64,000 nucleotides of DNA from CAIYZT01 sp947461435. Its GTDB lineage: Bacteria; Pseudomonadota; Alphaproteobacteria; Rhodobacterales; Rhodobacteraceae. Under the pieces are notes generated by a model, which ran no database searches, was not told the origin of the DNA, and worked only from the letters and a program-made list of their open reading frames with translations. Positions 1 through 9,250 of this stretch are shown in pieces. Both the position numbers and the translations under genes were made by a program. The stretch's first letter is position 1. The number at the start of each line of letters is the position of its first letter. Location: the NCBI GenBank assembly GCA_965284435.1, contig OZ260083.1:3224001-3288000 (forward strand). Reading direction: 5' to 3'.

Positions 1-1501
1 GGACGGTTGGGTCGGTCGTGAAGGAATACTGGGTCTTGGCGACGCAAATTGGCAAATGCCCATATCCGGCGGCTTCCCAAGTCTTCAACTGGTCGCGGAT
101 CGCTTTGTCGGCAATCACTTCGTCGGCGTGATAGATGCGCTTGGCGATGGTTTCCAGCTTTTTGAACAGCGGCATATCATCGGGGTACAGCGGCGCAAAA
201 TTCGACGGAGCTTCGGCCATTTGCACGACCTTTTTCGCCAACTCCTCAATCCCTTCGCTGCCCAAGGCCCAATGCTTGCACAAGATCGCCTCGGCACCTT
301 GTTCAGCGACATAGGCTTTTACAGCGGCGATTTCGGCATCGGTGTCGCTGTAAAAATGGTTGATCGCCACGACAACGGGCACGCCAAAGCCTTTGACGTT
401 GCCAATGTGGCGGCCAAGGTTGGGGCAGCCTTTCTTGACCGCCTCGACGTTTTCAGCGCCCAGATCGGCCTTGGCCACACCGCCGTTCATCTTCATCGCA
501 CGCACGGTCGCCACGATGACCGCCGCAGACGGCTTCAATCCGGCCTTGCGGCACTTGATATCAAAGAACTTTTCGGCCCCCAGATCGGCCCCGAAGCCCG
601 CTTCGGTCACAACATATTCGCCCAGTTTCAGCGCGGTCTTGGTCGCGATGACCGAGTTGCAGCCGTGGGCGATGTTGGCGAAAGGGCCGCCATGCACGAA
701 GGCAGGGTTGTTTTCCAAGGTTTGCACAAGGTTCGGCTGCATCGCGTCTTTCAGCAGAACCGTCATCGCGCCATCGGCCTTGATATCGCGGGCATAAATC
801 GGGGTTTTGGCACGGGTATAGGCCACAACGATATCGCCCAAACGCTTTTGCAGATCTTCCAGATCGTTCGACAAGCACAAGATCGCCATGACTTCGGACG
901 CCACGGTGATGTCAAATCCGGTCTGACGCGGGAAACCGTTCGACACGCCGCCAAGGCTGACCACGATATCACGCAGCGCACGGTCGTTCATGTCCATCAC
1001 ACGGCGCCAAACGATGCGGCGCTCGTCGATGTCCAGATCATTGCCCCAATAGATGTGGTTGTCGATCATCGCGCTGAGCAGGTTATGCGCGCTGGTGATG
1101 GCGTGGAAATCGCCCGTGAAATGCAGGTTCATCTCTTCCATCGGCACGACCTGTGCCATGCCGCCGCCCGCAGCCCCGCCCTTCATGCCGAAATTCGGAC
1201 CCAGCGACGCTTCGCGGATACAGACCACGGCCTTCTTGCCGATCCGGTTCAAACCATCACCCAGACCCACCGTGGTCGTCGTCTTGCCTTCGCCGGCAGG
1301 AGTGGGGTTGATGGCGGTGACCAAGATCAATTTGCCATCAGGCTTGCCCGCCAAGGATTTGATGAACTCTTGGCTGACCTTGGCCTTGTCGTGACCGTAG
1401 GGCAGCAGATGTTCGGACGGAATGCCCAGCTTCGAACCAATTTCCATGATCGGTTTTTTCTTGGCTTCGCGGGCAATCTCGATGTCGGTCTTGAAGGCCA
1501 T
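1..1501 (-). CDS. fhs: Formate--tetrahydrofolate ligase (C-terminus beyond window)
   Basis: Makes 10-formyltetrahydrofolate from formate, THF and ATP in cytoplasmic one-carbon metabolism. About 500 codons are visible on the minus strand. The protein begins MAFKTDIEIAREAKKKPI and carries the family P-loop TPAGEGKTTTTVGLG near residue 65, then long stretches typical of the family (EASLGPNFG, GDFHAI, NLLSAMIDNHIYWGN). The usual length is about 558 residues, so roughly the last 58 lie past base 1. The start ATG (1501-1499) has AAGGAG six bases upstream. No frame damage is seen. Confidence 0.96.
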   Translation of the reverse strand, partial: MAFKTDIEIAREAKKKPIMEIGSKLGIPSEHLLPYGHDKAKVSQEFIKSLAGKPDGKLILVTAINPTPAGEGKTTTTVGLGDGLNRIGKKAVVCIREASLGPNFGMKGGAAGGGMAQVVPMEEMNLHFTGDFHAITSAHNLLSAMIDNHIYWGNDLDIDERRIVWRRVMDMNDRALRDIVVSLGGVSNGFPRQTGFDITVASEVMAILCLSNDLEDLQKRLGDIVVAYTRAKTPIYARDIKADGAMTVLLKDAMQPNLVQTLENNPAFVHGGPFANIAHGCNSVIATKTALKLGEYVVTEAGFGADLGAEKFFDIKCRKAGLKPSAAVIVATVRAMKMNGGVAKADLGAENVEAVKKGCPNLGRHIGNVKGFGVPVVVAINHFYSDTDAEIAAVKAYVAEQGAEAILCKHWALGSEGIEELAKKVVQMAEAPSNFAPLYPDDMPLFKKLETIAKRIYHADEVIADKAIRDQLKTWEAAGYGHLPICVAKTQYSFTTDPTV

Positions 1502-1716
1502 GAGGGGCTCCTTGAAAGGCTAAGTGATAAGTTGAAGCGGTCTTACCTTGGCAAGCGACGTAAAAGAGTCGTTTTTCCGACTTCTCCCGTGCCAAATTCG
1601 CCAGAGGAAGAAATTGCACTATCTGTGTTGGCTTTGTTGCGGCGGCAGCATGAACATTCCGTCCGGCACAGGCCCGACTTGCGCCCTTTTATTCTGCTTT
1701 TTGTTTCAAGACTGTG

Positions 1717-2304
1717 TCAGCGGGCACGCCCGGCCCAAATGGGTTGGTCAGGGATGAACAAGGTAATTTGTTCGCCAAGTTCGAAAACACCCTCCCGCTC
1801 TACCCAAGCGGTCACACCGCGTCGGCCGTTTGCGGCAGGTTTGAATGTTTTGCCAAAGCCCTTGTGCCGCGTCTCGATGGGCTTGGCGGGCAAGGTGCAG
1901 GGGCGGTTGTTCATATCCACCACCAAGGTCGCCCCATTGCTTCCTTGCAGGCGCGACGAGGGGGGAACGTGGCTGAAGTCAGGGATCCCTTCGATCACCA
2001 TGGTGGCCCCGACAAGCGCTGGGTCAAGCGACGCCAGACCCATGTCTGCTGCAATCAGGGCCAGCTCTTCAGCCGAGACGATCGACAACTGCCGAACATT
2101 GCGAATTTCAGCGTTGGGGGGATAAAGGTTTGCCACGCGGCTGCAGGCTGGCCGGGTCAATCCGCCGTGCGCTTCGCCCTCGGGGCCGGAAAAACGCACG
2201 GGCAGACGGGACAGGGCCGCGCTTTCAAGCGCCGCATCGCGGTTTGCCACAGCGCCCAGCCAGACAATCCGGGCCTTGAATTTCGATTTCGCGAGGACGG
2301 GCAT
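1717..2304 (-). CDS. MOSC domain-containing protein
   Basis: A 195-residue protein resembling MOSC (molybdenum cofactor sulfurase C-terminal) domain proteins: an N-terminal strand region, a central G-x-T-R-P-A segment and a C-terminal half with NRPC, HKGFGK and RRGVTAWVEREG. MOSC proteins often handle sulfur or molybdenum-cofactor chemistry, but the substrate cannot be read here. I chose ATG 2304, with GAAGG seven bases upstream, over the TTG two codons earlier. It starts within a few bases of the upstream methyltransferase stop, so the two are probably co-transcribed. Confidence 0.75.
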   Translation of the reverse strand: MPVLAKSKFKARIVWLGAVANRDAALESAALSRLPVRFSGPEGEAHGGLTRPACSRVANLYPPNAEIRNVRQLSIVSAEELALIAADMGLASLDPALVGATMVIEGIPDFSHVPPSSRLQGSNGATLVVDMNNRPCTLPAKPIETRHKGFGKTFKPAANGRRGVTAWVEREGVFELGEQITLFIPDQPIWAGRAR

Positions 2305-2306
2305 GG

Positions 2307-3071
2307 TCAAACCTTCAAGGTAAAGAAAACGCGCCGAAACGGAAACATCACCGATCCATCCGCTTCGGGGGGATAGGCCGCCCCAAGGGCAGCATCATAG
2401 GCCGACAGAAAGGCCGAAAGTTCGGTTGCGGTCAAGAGATCTGCAAAAGGGCGCAGGGCGGTGGATTGGGTAAAGGCGCGCACGGGATGTTCGCCTTGGG
2501 TAGGGCCCAAATGGTGCAGGTAGTCGGTTTCCCATGCCGATACCGGGCCCAGGTGGCGCAGCAGACGCATATAGTCTGATGCTGTGCCGACGGGCGGCAC
2601 GAAAAGGGAAAAGTCGAAACGGTCCGGAAACATCGATCCGGCGATATCCCGCAAAAATCGATGGGAGGGCGCCCCAAACTGGCGCGGCATTTGTACCGCT
2701 AAAATGCCCCCAGGTTCCAGAAATCCGGCCAAGCGGGGCAAAAGGCGGGCATGATCGCCCAGCCAATGCAGTGCCGCATTTGAAAAGATCACGGCTGCGG
2801 GCCCCTCTGGCTGCCAGTCTTCGATCGGGCAAAGGTGGGTGCGATGATAGCCCTTGGCGCGCGACAGCATGGCGGGCGAGCCGTCCACGCCCGCAATTTC
2901 GCGTTTGGGAAAACGGGCGCGCAATCCGGCCGCTGAGGCCCCATCGCCACATCCCAAATCAAAGACCCCACCAGATGGCGGGGTCTCTATCTGCATCATC
3001 AAATCCAGCGCCGGACGCAGGCGTTCTGCCCGAAATCGGGCATAGGAACCCGCATCCCAGTCGGCGGTCAC
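2307..3071 (-). CDS. Trans-aconitate 2-methyltransferase-like SAM methyltransferase
   Basis: A 254-residue class I SAM-dependent methyltransferase. It opens with the W-D-x-x-x-Y-x-x-F-R-x-x-R-x-R-P-A-x-D-L pattern of trans-aconitate methyltransferase (Tam), followed by motif I VFDLGCGDG near residue 38 and the SNAALHWLGDH segment characteristic of Tam. Tam methylates trans-aconitate, a citric-acid-cycle inhibitor formed from cis-aconitate. The start is GTG at 3071, 10 bases after the ftsH stop and with a purine-rich AAGGGG before it. The exact substrate is inferred from family resemblance only. Confidence 0.75.
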   Translation of the reverse strand: MTADWDAGSYARFRAERLRPALDLMMQIETPPSGGVFDLGCGDGASAAGLRARFPKREIAGVDGSPAMLSRAKGYHRTHLCPIEDWQPEGPAAVIFSNAALHWLGDHARLLPRLAGFLEPGGILAVQMPRQFGAPSHRFLRDIAGSMFPDRFDFSLFVPPVGTASDYMRLLRHLGPVSAWETDYLHHLGPTQGEHPVRAFTQSTALRPFADLLTATELSAFLSAYDAALGAAYPPEADGSVMFPFRRVFFTLKV

Positions 3072-3081
3072 ACACCGCCCC

Positions 3082-4998
3082 TTAAATCAGGGGTTCAGGC
3101 TCGGGGTTGGCTTTGGGCTTGCGCGCCCGGGTTTTGGGAATGGACACCACCGTTGCCGATCCGCCGCCACCGCTTTGGGCAGGCGGTTCAGACCCTTTGT
3201 CTTCCGTCAGCGGAAGACCCGCCACGATGCGCTTGATCTCATCACCCGTCAGGGTTTCATGCTCCAGCAGACCTTTGGCCAGACGTTCAAACTCTTCCGC
3301 CTTTTCAAGAATGATCTTGCGGGCCGTGGCATAGCCGTCGTCGATCAACCGCTTCACTTCGGTCTCGATCATGGTCTTGGTTTCGGCAGATACCGAAAAT
3401 CCGCCCGTATTGCCCTGATATCCCGCATGCGCTTCGGCATAGTCGATATTGCCGACCTTGTCAGACATGCCCCAGCGCAACACCATCGCCCGTGCCAAAG
3501 CCGACGCTTGTTGAATATCCCCCGATGGGCCATTCGAGACGGAATCTTCACCCCATTTGATGATCTCGGCCGCTTTGCCTGCCATGGTCATTGCAAGGCG
3601 CTGCTTGCATTGATCCTTGTGCATGTTCAGCTGGTCAAACTCGGGCAAGCTCATCACCATTCCCAAAGCGCCGCCACGGGGAATGATCGTTGCTTTGTAG
3701 ACGGGGTCGCATTTTGGCAAGCTCATCCCGACAATGGCGTGGCCCGCTTCGTGATAGGCGGTCATTTCCTTTTGGTCGTCGGTCAACACCATCGAACGGC
3801 GTTCGGCCCCCATCATCACTTTGTCCTTGGCCTGTTCAAAGTCGATCATCGCGACGAAGCGACGGCCAACCCGCGCCGCCATCAAGGCCGCTTCGTTAAC
3901 AAGGTTTGCCAGATCGGCACCCGAAAATCCGGGCGTGCCGCGCGCGATGATCCGCAGATCCACGTCCGGGCCTTGCGGCACTTTGCGGGCATGCACGTTC
4001 AAAATCTTCTCCCGTCCCTTGATGTCGGGATTGGGCACATAGATCTGACGGTCAAATCGGCCGGGGCGCAGCAATGCCGGGTCAAGCACATCTTTGCGGT
4101 TGGTTGCGGCAACGATGATCACCCCTTCGTTGGCGTCAAAGCCGTCCATTTCCACCAAAAGCTGGTTCAGCGTCTGTTCGCGTTCGTCATTGCCGCCGCC
4201 GATGCCCACACCGCGCGCACGGCCCACGGCGTCAATCTCGTCGATGAAAACGATACAGGGGGCATTCTTCTTGGCTTGGTCGAACATGTCGCGCACGCGG
4301 CTTGCGCCCACACCCACGAACATTTCCACGAAATCAGAGCCTGAAATGCTGAAGAAAGGAACCCCTGCCTCACCGGCAATGGCGCGGGCCAGCAGCGTCT
4401 TACCCGTGCCGGGCGGGCCAACAAGCAACGCGCCCTTCGGAATTTTGCCGCCCAGACGGCTGAACTTCTGCGGATTGCGCAGAAATTCCACGATCTCTTC
4501 CAACTCTTCCTTGGCTTCGTCGATCCCCGCCACGTCGTCAAACGTCACACGGCCTTGCTTTTCGGTCAAAAGTTTGGCCCGCGATTTGCCAAAACCCATC
4601 GCGCCGCCTTTTCCGCCGCCTTGCATCCGGTTCATGAAGAACACCCAGACGCCGATCAGCACGATAAACGGCAACCAGACTGAGAGCAGAGACAGGATCG
4701 ATGATTGTTCCTGGCTGTCTGCTGTGACTTTCACACCGGCCGAAACCAAGCGGTCGCTGAGCGCGGTATCACCGGGCTGAATGGTGGTGTAGGTCCGGCC
4801 ATCCTTGCCGACAAAAACCACCTTCTCGCCGTCCAGTTCCGCCGATTGCACCTGTCCGGCATCTACCTGCGCGATGAAGTCGGAATACCCGATGCTGTTT
4901 CCGGCCTGCGTCAGCGAAGATCCGTTCACGATGTTGAATAGCGCGAGCACCAGAAGGACCAAAACCACCCAGAATGCCACGTTGCGTGCGTTGCCCAC
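3082..4998 (-). CDS. ftsH: ATP-dependent zinc metalloprotease FtsH
   Basis: Membrane-anchored AAA+ protease that degrades unassembled membrane proteins and short-lived regulators. The 638-residue product has an N-terminal TM, a periplasmic FtsH_ext domain, a second TM near residue 105-125, Walker A GPPGTGKT at about 194, the pore segment MFVGVGA, the SRH region, zinc motif HEAGH near 415 and a low-complexity C-tail. The start is the GTG at 4998: AAGGAG lies seven bases upstream, and the protein then begins GNARNVAFW as in close relatives. A longer frame to 5046 lacks such a site. It follows tilS, as in many alphaproteobacteria. Confidence 0.97.
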   Translation of the reverse strand: MGNARNVAFWVVLVLLVLALFNIVNGSSLTQAGNSIGYSDFIAQVDAGQVQSAELDGEKVVFVGKDGRTYTTIQPGDTALSDRLVSAGVKVTADSQEQSSILSLLSVWLPFIVLIGVWVFFMNRMQGGGKGGAMGFGKSRAKLLTEKQGRVTFDDVAGIDEAKEELEEIVEFLRNPQKFSRLGGKIPKGALLVGPPGTGKTLLARAIAGEAGVPFFSISGSDFVEMFVGVGASRVRDMFDQAKKNAPCIVFIDEIDAVGRARGVGIGGGNDEREQTLNQLLVEMDGFDANEGVIIVAATNRKDVLDPALLRPGRFDRQIYVPNPDIKGREKILNVHARKVPQGPDVDLRIIARGTPGFSGADLANLVNEAALMAARVGRRFVAMIDFEQAKDKVMMGAERRSMVLTDDQKEMTAYHEAGHAIVGMSLPKCDPVYKATIIPRGGALGMVMSLPEFDQLNMHKDQCKQRLAMTMAGKAAEIIKWGEDSVSNGPSGDIQQASALARAMVLRWGMSDKVGNIDYAEAHAGYQGNTGGFSVSAETKTMIETEVKRLIDDGYATARKIILEKAEEFERLAKGLLEHETLTGDEIKRIVAGLPLTEDKGSEPPAQSGGGGSATVVSIPKTRARKPKANPEPEPLI

Positions 4999-5058
4999 AA
5001 ATAAACTCCTTGATGTGCCGGGAATCTGCCATTGAGGCCATTCCACAGGCTTTGTGCT

Positions 5059-5086
5059 AAGATAGAGATAACTTGGCCATCTTCAA
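5059..5086 (-). promoter_or_regulatory. Candidate ftsH promoter
   Basis: On the minus strand TTGAAG (5086-5081) is followed after 16 bases by TATCTT (5064-5059), about 60 bases before the ftsH GTG. It overlaps the tilS stop codon, so ftsH could be transcribed apart from the Tol-Pal/tilS genes. This is sequence resemblance only. A heat-shock sigma factor would be expected for ftsH, but I cannot tell which sigma factor this would fit. Confidence 0.35.
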
Positions 5087-6351
5087 TGCGATAAGATAAA
5101 TTCCTTGAAGCTTTGGCTGACCCGCGCCGACCACCCTTCAGTCGAGTTGGCCAAAGGCGCTGCGATCAGCCGATCTGCTTGCCAGACTGCGGGCGTCACG
5201 TGCAAAGCCTCGCGCGGCAAACCCAGGTCGCGCCAGTTTTTGCAGGCCAAAAGTCCCGCGTGTCCCAAGGCGCGAACTTCGGCCCCGTCGACCCTTGGAC
5301 CGCTTACAACCCAGCGGCGATCCCAAATCTGCCCCACCCCGACGCCGCCGCCCACGGCCGCAGGCTCGCGTGTCAGAATAAAGGTTGTGCCATGATGCCG
5401 AAGCCGGCAGCCGGCAAGGGTCGTCTCTTTGGTCTGCGCGATGGCCCCCAGCATTTTTTCGATGGCCAAGGCCCGGGGTGCATAAGGGGCGGCAGATAGC
5501 CACAGAAGGCTTTGAACCAGCACCTTGCGCTGCAGTTCTGGCGCAAGCTGGCCAAAGGCGGCCCCATCCAGTCGCAAAGCACCGACTTCTTCGCTGGCCA
5601 CGCGCAAGGCCGCCTCGGTGGTGGCATTTTGCACGACATTCTGGGCCCGCGCCAAATGTTGCACGCTGCGGGCAATCCCGTCGGATGTGATACCCAGCGG
5701 CGCCAAGGCCTGCAGAATCCGCCGCGCCTTCACCCGTGTATAATCGTCATTTTCGTTCGTCGGATCGTCGACCCAACTCATGGCGTTGCGCGTCAGGTAG
5801 CCGCGCAAGTCCATCCGGCTTTGCATCAAGAAGGGCCGAAAGAAGATCACATCCTGATGGGCGAACTGCGGCCGCATGCCAGATAGCCCGTCCAGCCCCG
5901 ATTGACGCGCCAATCCCATCAAAAACGTCTCTGCCTGATCGGTCGCGGTATGGGCCAGCGCGACATGGCCGATGCCATGCTGCTTGGCCCAATCGGCGAT
6001 CAAGCCATAGCGGGCGCGGCTGGCTTGATCCATAAGGTTGCCGGCAATCACCCCGTGATCCCACGCCAAGGTATCGTGCGGCACGCCCAAGTCCGCACAG
6101 ATGCCCGCGACGAACCGCGCCTCATCCGCCGCTTCGGGGCGCAAACGGTGATCCACCGTCACCGCCCGGACTTTACCCCCGACCAAAGGGGCCGCGCGGG
6201 CCATAAGATGAAGCATCGCCATGGAATCGCTGCCGCCTGATACGGCAAGTCCGACACAACCTGCGCCGCCCAAAAGGGAAAAGGCCTGCCCGGCGATGTG
6301 CCGCAAAGCTTCATCTTGCCCGTCCGGCACAGCATCGTCCGTCAGGGGCAC
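5083..6351 (-). CDS. tilS: tRNA(Ile)-lysidine synthase
   Basis: Modifies C34 of the CAU-anticodon tRNA(Ile) to lysidine so that it reads AUA and is charged with isoleucine. The PP-loop AVSGGSDSMAML near residue 35 and the downstream GHVALAHTATDQAETFLM and GLSGM segments are typical. I place the start at GTG 6351, inside the end of cpoB (CAGTGCCCCTGA), giving 422 residues. A longer frame to 6435 would overlap cpoB by 94 bases. The overlap suggests translational coupling to cpoB. ileS, which charges the same tRNA, lies 21 kb away. Confidence 0.92.
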   Translation of the reverse strand: MPLTDDAVPDGQDEALRHIAGQAFSLLGGAGCVGLAVSGGSDSMAMLHLMARAAPLVGGKVRAVTVDHRLRPEAADEARFVAGICADLGVPHDTLAWDHGVIAGNLMDQASRARYGLIADWAKQHGIGHVALAHTATDQAETFLMGLARQSGLDGLSGMRPQFAHQDVIFFRPFLMQSRMDLRGYLTRNAMSWVDDPTNENDDYTRVKARRILQALAPLGITSDGIARSVQHLARAQNVVQNATTEAALRVASEEVGALRLDGAAFGQLAPELQRKVLVQSLLWLSAAPYAPRALAIEKMLGAIAQTKETTLAGCRLRHHGTTFILTREPAAVGGGVGVGQIWDRRWVVSGPRVDGAEVRALGHAGLLACKNWRDLGLPREALHVTPAVWQADRLIAAPLANSTEGWSARVSQSFKEFILSH

Positions 6352-7178
6352 TGCAACCCCGGCAGGGCGCCCGCCGCCTCGCTGGAGGCGGCAGACCCGG
6401 GAAAGCGATTGCTGACCTCTTTCAAGGTCATGCATGCCTCATTCACCTGGCCCAAATCGCCCAGCGCAAGACCCAGCTTCATCAGGGCCTCGGGCGCAAA
6501 ACTGCCGTCAGGTTTGCCCGAAAATGCCTCAAGATACGATCTGGCCGCACCCGATGTATCCCCGGCTTGCGCCAAAGAATCGCCGCGCAGAACCTGTGCC
6601 TCTTGGATCAGCGGGCCACCCGGGTAGGATTGGGCATAGGTCGCAAAGAGGTCAGCGGCGCCGCGAAAGTCACCAGAAGCGAGCACCTCCTTGGCCCGGT
6701 CAAAATCTGCTTGCTCGCTCAGCGCCAGTTCCGCGCCCCCTGTGTCCCCCGACGTGGGGGCCGTTGGCGTGGGATCCGCGGCAGCGGGCGGCGCGCTGTC
6801 GCCCCCCAGAACTGCAATTTCAGGCAAATTTGCGATATCGCAGCCCTCGGTCTGTTCGCACAGACGAAATTCGATATCCCCGATTTGGTTGGTGCCGTCC
6901 GTGACCACCCGGTTCACCTTCAACTCAACCTCTTCGGTCTTGGCCGTCAGACGCACCAGTTCTGCTTCGATCGAATCAAGTCGCTGCAAGGCGTCACCCC
7001 CTGCCGCTCCTGTTGCGGCCGCGCCTGAACTGACCAATTCCAATTTCAACGCATTGAACTCTGCCATCAAGACGGTCAATTCCGCCTTGATGTCAGCCAA
7101 GGTCTGGGCACGGTCTTGGGCGGCCACCCCAAAGGGTAGCGCGCACAAGAGTACTGACAACACAAAGGAGCGCAGCAT
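6342..7178 (-). CDS. cpoB: Tol-Pal system protein CpoB/YbgF
   Basis: Periplasmic 278-residue protein that links the Tol-Pal machine to peptidoglycan synthesis in characterised species. It has an N-terminal signal peptide ending near GVAAQ, a coiled-coil segment (residues about 22-90), an acidic and Pro/Thr-rich linker, and C-terminal TPR-like repeats (DFRGAADLFATYAQSYPGG, GDTSGAARSYLEAF, LGQVNEACMTLKEV). It starts a few bases after the pal stop and overlaps the start of tilS, so it is within the tol operon. Confidence 0.92.
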   Translation of the reverse strand: MLRSFVLSVLLCALPFGVAAQDRAQTLADIKAELTVLMAEFNALKLELVSSGAAATGAAGGDALQRLDSIEAELVRLTAKTEEVELKVNRVVTDGTNQIGDIEFRLCEQTEGCDIANLPEIAVLGGDSAPPAAADPTPTAPTSGDTGGAELALSEQADFDRAKEVLASGDFRGAADLFATYAQSYPGGPLIQEAQVLRGDSLAQAGDTSGAARSYLEAFSGKPDGSFAPEALMKLGLALGDLGQVNEACMTLKEVSNRFPGSAASSEAAGALPGLQCP

Positions 7179-7183
7179 ATCAA

Positions 7184-7708
7184 TCAGGCCCCTGCGCCTG
7201 CTTGCAGCACGGTGACCGCGCGGCGGTTCTGAGAGTAGCAGGCTTCATCCGAACAGACCGCCAAGGGGCGTTCCTTTCCATAAGAGACCGTGCGCAGAAG
7301 ACCTGCTGGAACACCTTGGGAAATCAGGAAATCTTGTGCCGCGCTTGCCCGGCGCGCGCCAAGGGCAAGGTTGTATTCGCGCGTGCCCTGCTCATCGGCG
7401 TGGCCCTCGATAATCGCGGCGTAGCCCGGATGAGACAGCAACCATTGCGCCTGCCCTTGCAAGACTGCGCGCCCTTCGGGTGTCAACGTTGAGGTATCGA
7501 CGGCAAACAACACCCGGTCCCCGATCGTCTGATTGAAGTAGGCAATGGAATTGGGGTCATTTGGATCGCCCAAGGCGGACGAGTTGATTCCTGTGCCGTT
7601 CATGGGGCTGCCATCCCCGTTCGCAGCATCGCCGTTGCGGTCGGGGTTATTGCAGGCCGCAAGGCCCAGCGCTGCGATCAAGATCAGGGCTTTGGTTAGA
7701 ATGCTCAT
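7184..7708 (-). CDS. pal: Peptidoglycan-associated lipoprotein Pal
   Basis: Outer-membrane lipoprotein that binds peptidoglycan and TolB. The 174-residue product has a signal peptide with lipobox LAAC (Cys near residue 19), a short Asn/Asp/Gly linker and an OmpA-like domain with VLFAVDTSTL, IEGHADEQGTREYNLALGARRA and the closing RRAVTVL. The start ATG is preceded by AAGGA. It sits between tolB and cpoB, the canonical order. Confidence 0.96.
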   Translation of the reverse strand: MSILTKALILIAALGLAACNNPDRNGDAANGDGSPMNGTGINSSALGDPNDPNSIAYFNQTIGDRVLFAVDTSTLTPEGRAVLQGQAQWLLSHPGYAAIIEGHADEQGTREYNLALGARRASAAQDFLISQGVPAGLLRTVSYGKERPLAVCSDEACYSQNRRAVTVLQAGAGA

Positions 7709-7802
7709 GCCTGTTGGTCCTTCTTGTCTTATGGGATTGGGCTGTTTGCGCCCTTATAGCATTGAAGCCTTGCAATGTGAATCCACCGCAGGGCACGAAT
7801 TG

Positions 7803-9125
7803 TTACGGAAGCAACGGCGACCATGCCGGGTCAGATGCTGCGCCATCCGTTGTGATCTGGCGCAGATTGCGCCCGGAAATATCGACGCTGAACAAGGCGG
7901 CCTCGCCCCCCTCGCCCGCCCCTTGGCGGGTGAACATGATGACGCGGCCGTTCGGGGCCCAAGTTGGTCCTTCGTCCAGAAACGACGACGTCAGCAGCCG
8001 CTCTTCACCGCCATCCACCAGCATCACGCCAATGTGGAAGCGGCCTTCGTTTTGCTTGGTAAAGGCAATCATGTCGCCGCGCGGGCTCCATACGGGGGTG
8101 CCATAGCGGCCTTTTCCGTTTGAAATGCGCACCGGCTCGCCGCCGCCCGCGCTCATCACATAAATCTGCTGCGTGCCCGACCGATCGCTTTCAAAGACGA
8201 TCTGGCTGCCATCCGGACTATAGCTGGGGGCAGTTTCAATCGCCGGAGAATTGCTCAACTGGCTAAGCGCCGATGACCCGATGTCCAAACGATAAATGTC
8301 GGTATTTCCGCCCCGCTCCAACGAAAAGACCACGCTTTGACCGTCGGGCGAAAAACGGGGGGCGAAGGTCATGGTGCCATCTTGCTGTTCCAGCGCGCGG
8401 GTGGACAGATCAGCGGCACTCATCAGGTAGATCTGCGGAAATCCGGTGGCATAGGAGGTAAACAAGATCCGATCGCCCGTTGGCGAAAAGCGCGGGGCCA
8501 GGACAAGGGCCGAATTATCTGTCAAATATTGAATATTCGCGCCGTCGTAATCCATCACCGCCAATTGCTTTAGCCGGGCATTCTTGGGCCCGCTTTCGGC
8601 GACATAGACCACGCGGCTGTCAAAATATCCGCCCTCGCCTGTGATGCGGCTGTACACGGCATCCGCAACCTTGTGGGCCATGCGCCGCCAAGATCCGGTC
8701 GAGCCTGCAAACTGCATTCCCTCGCCCAGTTCTGCCCCCGAGAAGACATCATAAACCCGGAACTTGACGACAATCTGATCGCCGCTGGCCGTGACCGCCC
8801 CGGTCACAAGGGCCTGTGCATTGATTGCTTGCCAATCATTATAGGAAATCGGCGCGCCGAAAGAGGAAACCTGGCTGATAAAGGCATCTGCGCCAATTTC
8901 CCTGAAAAGCCCTGTTCCTGACAAATCAGCGGCGACCACTTGGGTGATGCGCGCGGCAAATTCCCCGGCTCCGCCTTCGTCGACAAAGGTTGGCGCAGCA
9001 AATGGCATCGGTTCGATCACGCCGCTGTCAATGACAATCCGTAAAGGCGCCGCGTGCAGCGTGGTGGGCAATATCAAGGTCAGGGCCAGAATTATGGCAC
9101 GTGCAAAGGAATCTATCAGGCGCAT
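7803..9125 (-). CDS. tolB: Tol-Pal system beta-propeller protein TolB
   Basis: Periplasmic 440-residue protein of the Tol-Pal complex. A signal peptide (MRLIDSFARAIILAL to about residue 25) precedes the amino-terminal alpha/beta domain and a six-bladed propeller with repeated W/F-S-P-x-G-D/S-x-I-x-F motifs (RFSPTGDRILF, RFSPDGQSVVF, SYSPDGSQIVF, VWSPRGDMIAF). I chose ATG 9125, preceded by GAGGA, over an upstream in-frame extension to 9254 that would remove the signal peptide from the N-terminus. Confidence 0.96.
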   Translation of the reverse strand: MRLIDSFARAIILALTLILPTTLHAAPLRIVIDSGVIEPMPFAAPTFVDEGGAGEFAARITQVVAADLSGTGLFREIGADAFISQVSSFGAPISYNDWQAINAQALVTGAVTASGDQIVVKFRVYDVFSGAELGEGMQFAGSTGSWRRMAHKVADAVYSRITGEGGYFDSRVVYVAESGPKNARLKQLAVMDYDGANIQYLTDNSALVLAPRFSPTGDRILFTSYATGFPQIYLMSAADLSTRALEQQDGTMTFAPRFSPDGQSVVFSLERGGNTDIYRLDIGSSALSQLSNSPAIETAPSYSPDGSQIVFESDRSGTQQIYVMSAGGGEPVRISNGKGRYGTPVWSPRGDMIAFTKQNEGRFHIGVMLVDGGEERLLTSSFLDEGPTWAPNGRVIMFTRQGAGEGGEAALFSVDISGRNLRQITTDGAASDPAWSPLLP

Positions 9126-9250
9126 GGGCGTCCTCGTTTCTTTTTCTTGTTTCGTACATGCGCGATCTCGCGCGGCGTTTCGATGGGAATCCTGCAAGGA
9201 CTTCCCCCTTAGGCGGAAATTCGAATGGAGATGGGCAAAGGGGGGCATCA

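Noticed and set aside
1502..1716. Leader peptide or THF riboswitch upstream of fhs
   Set aside because: No short ORF biased to one amino acid and no pairing that I can match to a known folate aptamer. Only an ordinary ribosome site was seen.
56..2125. Long plus-strand open frame of 689 codons
   Set aside because: It is antisense to fhs and part of the MOSC gene, both of which have clear family motifs on the minus strand. Its translation is His/Arg/Gly-rich noise typical of GC-rich antisense frames.
3175..4344. Plus-strand frame of 389 codons
   Set aside because: Antisense shadow of ftsH with no recognisable protein features.
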